From: Apostichopus japonicus
Lineage: Eukaryota > Echinodermata > Holothuroidea > Aspidochirotida > Stichopodidae
Assembly (NCBI RefSeq): GCF_037975245.1
Contig: NC_092562.1
Location: 24,381,554-24,445,553, forward strand
Length of the DNA stretch: 64,000 nt
Reading direction: 5' to 3'
Below, in pieces: positions 62,423 through 64,000 of this stretch. Numbering within the stretch: position 1 is the stretch's first letter; every line of letters begins with the position of its first letter. The translations under genes and the position numbers were made by a program. Below the pieces are notes generated by a model. The model was not told the DNA's origin and searched no databases. It was given only the letters and a program-made list of their open reading frames with translations.

Positions 62423-62494
62423 GCGTCCATAGCCTAGTGGTTAGGGTGTCCGCGTACAGAGCGGGAGGCCCGTGGTTCGAATCCCGGTGGAGGC
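62423..62494 (+). ncRNA. tRNA-like sequence, array unit 2
   Basis: Same 72-nt sequence as unit 1. The trailer before the T6 run differs by one base (GAGGCCGAAAG instead of GAGGCTGAAAG). Confidence 0.65.
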
Positions 62495-62795
62495 CGAAAG
62501 TTTTTTCACTGTTCTTGATTTTCCAACTCATTACGATTTTCATTTATATATATTCATTTGCCTTTGTCGTTTACCTCCATTGCATTAACATAAAGTCTGT
62601 TCAAAGTATCTCTTTCGAGATCCGGCTTTAGGAATCACAAATGATTTTCGAGTTGGATAGCATCATGTTTGATCTCTAGAGTAGGGCAAAATATGTCACC
62701 AAAAACAGAACTAGTATTGTTCGATATAGGTGACAAACGCCTACAGTGGAATTACGATCTTCCTTACCGGTTTCGAACCTCTGGACATACAATCA

Positions 62796-62867
62796 GCGTC
62801 CATAGCCTAGTGGTTAGGGTGTCCGCGTACAGAGCGGGAGGCCCGTGGTTCGAATCCCGGTGGAGGC
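62796..62867 (+). ncRNA. tRNA-like sequence, array unit 3
   Basis: Same 72-nt sequence with A box, B box and following T6 run. The downstream TA tract is one TA step longer than in units 1 and 2. Confidence 0.65.
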
Positions 62868-63170
62868 TGAAAGTTTTTTCACTGTTCTTGATTTTCCAAC
62901 TCATTACGATTTTCATTTATATATATATTCATTTGCCTTTGTCGTTTACCTCCATTGCATTAACATAAAGTCTGTTCAAAGTATCTCTTTCGAGATCCGG
63001 CTTTAGGAATCACAAATGATTTTCGAGTTGGATAGCATCATGTTTGATCTCTAGAGTAGGGCAAAATATGTCACCAAAAACAGAACTAGTATTGTTCGAT
63101 ATAGGTGACAAACGCCTACAGTGGAATTACGATCTTCCTTACCGGTTTCGAACCTCTGGACATACAATCA

Positions 63171-63242
63171 GCGTCCATAGCCTAGTGGTTAGGGTGTCCG
63201 CGTACAGAGCGGGAGGCCCGTGGTTCGAATCCCGGTGGAGGC
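63171..63242 (+). ncRNA. tRNA-like sequence, array unit 4
   Basis: Same 72-nt sequence with A box, B box and T6 run; it shares the longer TA tract with unit 3. Confidence 0.65.
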
Positions 63243-63545
63243 TGAAAGTTTTTTCACTGTTCTTGATTTTCCAACTCATTACGATTTTCATTTATATATA
63301 TATTCATTTGCCTTTGTCGTTTACCTCCATTGCATTAACATAAAGTCTGTTCAAAGTATCTCTTTCGAGATCCGGCTTTAGGAATCACAAATGATTTTCG
63401 AGTTGGATAGCATCATGTTTGATCTCTAGAGTAGGGCAAAATATGTCACCAAAAACAGAACTAGTATTGTTCGATATAGGTGACAAACGCCTACAGTGGA
63501 ATTACGATCTTCCTTACCGGTTTCGAACCTCTGGACATACAATCA

Positions 63546-63617
63546 GCGTCCATAGCCTAGTGGTTAGGGTGTCCGCGTACAGAGCGGGAGGCCCGTGGTT
63601 CGAATCCCGGTGGAGGC
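63546..63617 (+). ncRNA. tRNA-like sequence, array unit 5
   Basis: Same 72-nt sequence with A box, B box and T6 run; shorter TA tract as in units 1 and 2. Confidence 0.65.
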
Positions 63618-63918
63618 TGAAAGTTTTTTCACTGTTCTTGATTTTCCAACTCATTACGATTTTCATTTATATATATTCATTTGCCTTTGTCGTTTACCTC
63701 CATTGCATTAACATAAAGTCTGTTCAAAGTATCTCTTTCGAGATCCGGCTTTAGGAATCACAAATGATTTTCGAGTTGGATAGCATCATGTTTGATCTCT
63801 AGAGTAGGGCAAAATATGTCACCAAAAACAGAACTAGTATTGTTCGATATAGGTGACAAACGCCTACAGTGGAATTACGATCTTCCTTACCGGTTTCGAA
63901 CCTCTGGACATACAATCA

Positions 63919-63990
63919 GCGTCCATAGCCTAGTGGTTAGGGTGTCCGCGTACAGAGCGGGAGGCCCGTGGTTCGAATCCCGGTGGAGGC
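63919..63990 (+). ncRNA. tRNA-like sequence, array unit 6 (unit cut by the window end)
   Basis: Complete 72-nt sequence; the window ends within the T run that follows it. Confidence 0.65.
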
Positions 63991-64000
63991 TGAAAGTTTT

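Larger units (their letters stand above)
61709..64000 (+). repeat. 373-375-bp tandem array of tRNA-like units
   Basis: Units begin (AAGTATCTCTTTCGAG) at 61858, 62231, 62604, 62979, 63354 and 63727, with periods 373, 373, 375, 375 and 373. The 2-bp changes are extra TA steps. The units are almost identical; I see only a few substitutions. Each carries an inverted pair TGTCACC/GGTGACA about 27 bases apart, a minus-strand B-box-like GGTTCGAAACC, the 72-nt tRNA-like sequence, a T6 run, a short TA tract and a roughly 60-bp linker. A partial unit holding the 3' half starts the array. The last unit is cut by the window end, so the array continues. The repeated 99-111-aa frames crossing each unit are chance frames through the tRNA-like sequence. 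Confidence 0.95.

Noticed and set aside
61923-63754. Five near-identical 99-111-codon open frames as a tandem protein gene family
   Set aside because: The frames run straight through the tRNA-like sequence and the TA tract, start at TTG, and repeat only because the 373-bp unit repeats. The same frame appears in the lone inverted copy.

Overview
This looks like nuclear DNA of an invertebrate animal, probably marine, although the species cannot be fixed from the window. The reasons are AT-rich non-coding sequence, spliceosomal GT..AG introns, very long (TA)n tracts, a Penelope-like retroelement, hAT-like MITEs and a tRNA-derived repeat family. It is gene-poor and repeat-rich. Almost all short open frames are chance frames or frames through repeats. 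There are no rRNA genes, no CRISPR array and no prokaryotic operon structure.

Layout. 0.8-1.4 kb: an inverted lone copy of a tRNA-like repeat unit between two (TA)n tracts, followed by a second dispersed repeat whose partner lies at 8.3 kb. 5.9-6.3 kb: a diverged local duplication. 7.2-7.6 kb: a fold-back element. 11.5-11.9 kb: a palindromic MITE and a second related copy. 13.96-14.17 kb: a complete 208-bp hAT-like MITE with an 8-bp target duplication. 17.4-18.1 kb: two tandem units built around (TA)n. 19.6-20.0 kb: a 57-bp minisatellite. 21.3-23.3 kb: the best gene of the window, a five-exon uncharacterised gene whose four introns all join in frame to give 176 aa. 34.4 kb: a GC-rich candidate coding exon ending at a perfect donor. 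41.1-42.4 kb: a 5'-truncated Penelope-like element with a GIY-YIG endonuclease, abutting (TA)n. 42.7-43.0 kb: a 15-bp minisatellite. 43.7-44.1 kb: a 363-bp hAT-like MITE with an 8-bp target duplication. 45.0 kb: a possible promoter and first exon. 47.9-48.1 kb: a possible terminal exon on the minus strand. 49 kb: an 18-bp minisatellite. 50.7-51.6 kb: a 29-bp minisatellite organised as a 174-bp six-mer higher-order repeat. 55.3-55.8 kb: an approximately 46-bp degenerate repeat. 57.7-58.3 kb: a duplicated block ending in long pentanucleotide arrays. 61.7-64.0 kb: a nearly homogeneous 373-375-bp tandem array, each unit carrying a 72-nt tRNA-like sequence with A box, B box and a T6 run, continuing past the window end.

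The most unusual items are the tandem tRNA-like array and its lone inverted copy about 61 kb away, the six-mer higher-order repeat, the repeated abutment of different mobile elements on (TA)n tracts, an apparent excess of the octamer TGACGTCA, and the pentanucleotide arrays made of nuclear-receptor-like half-sites. The few genes do not form a recognisable pathway. All calls come from reading the sequence; no database search was made.
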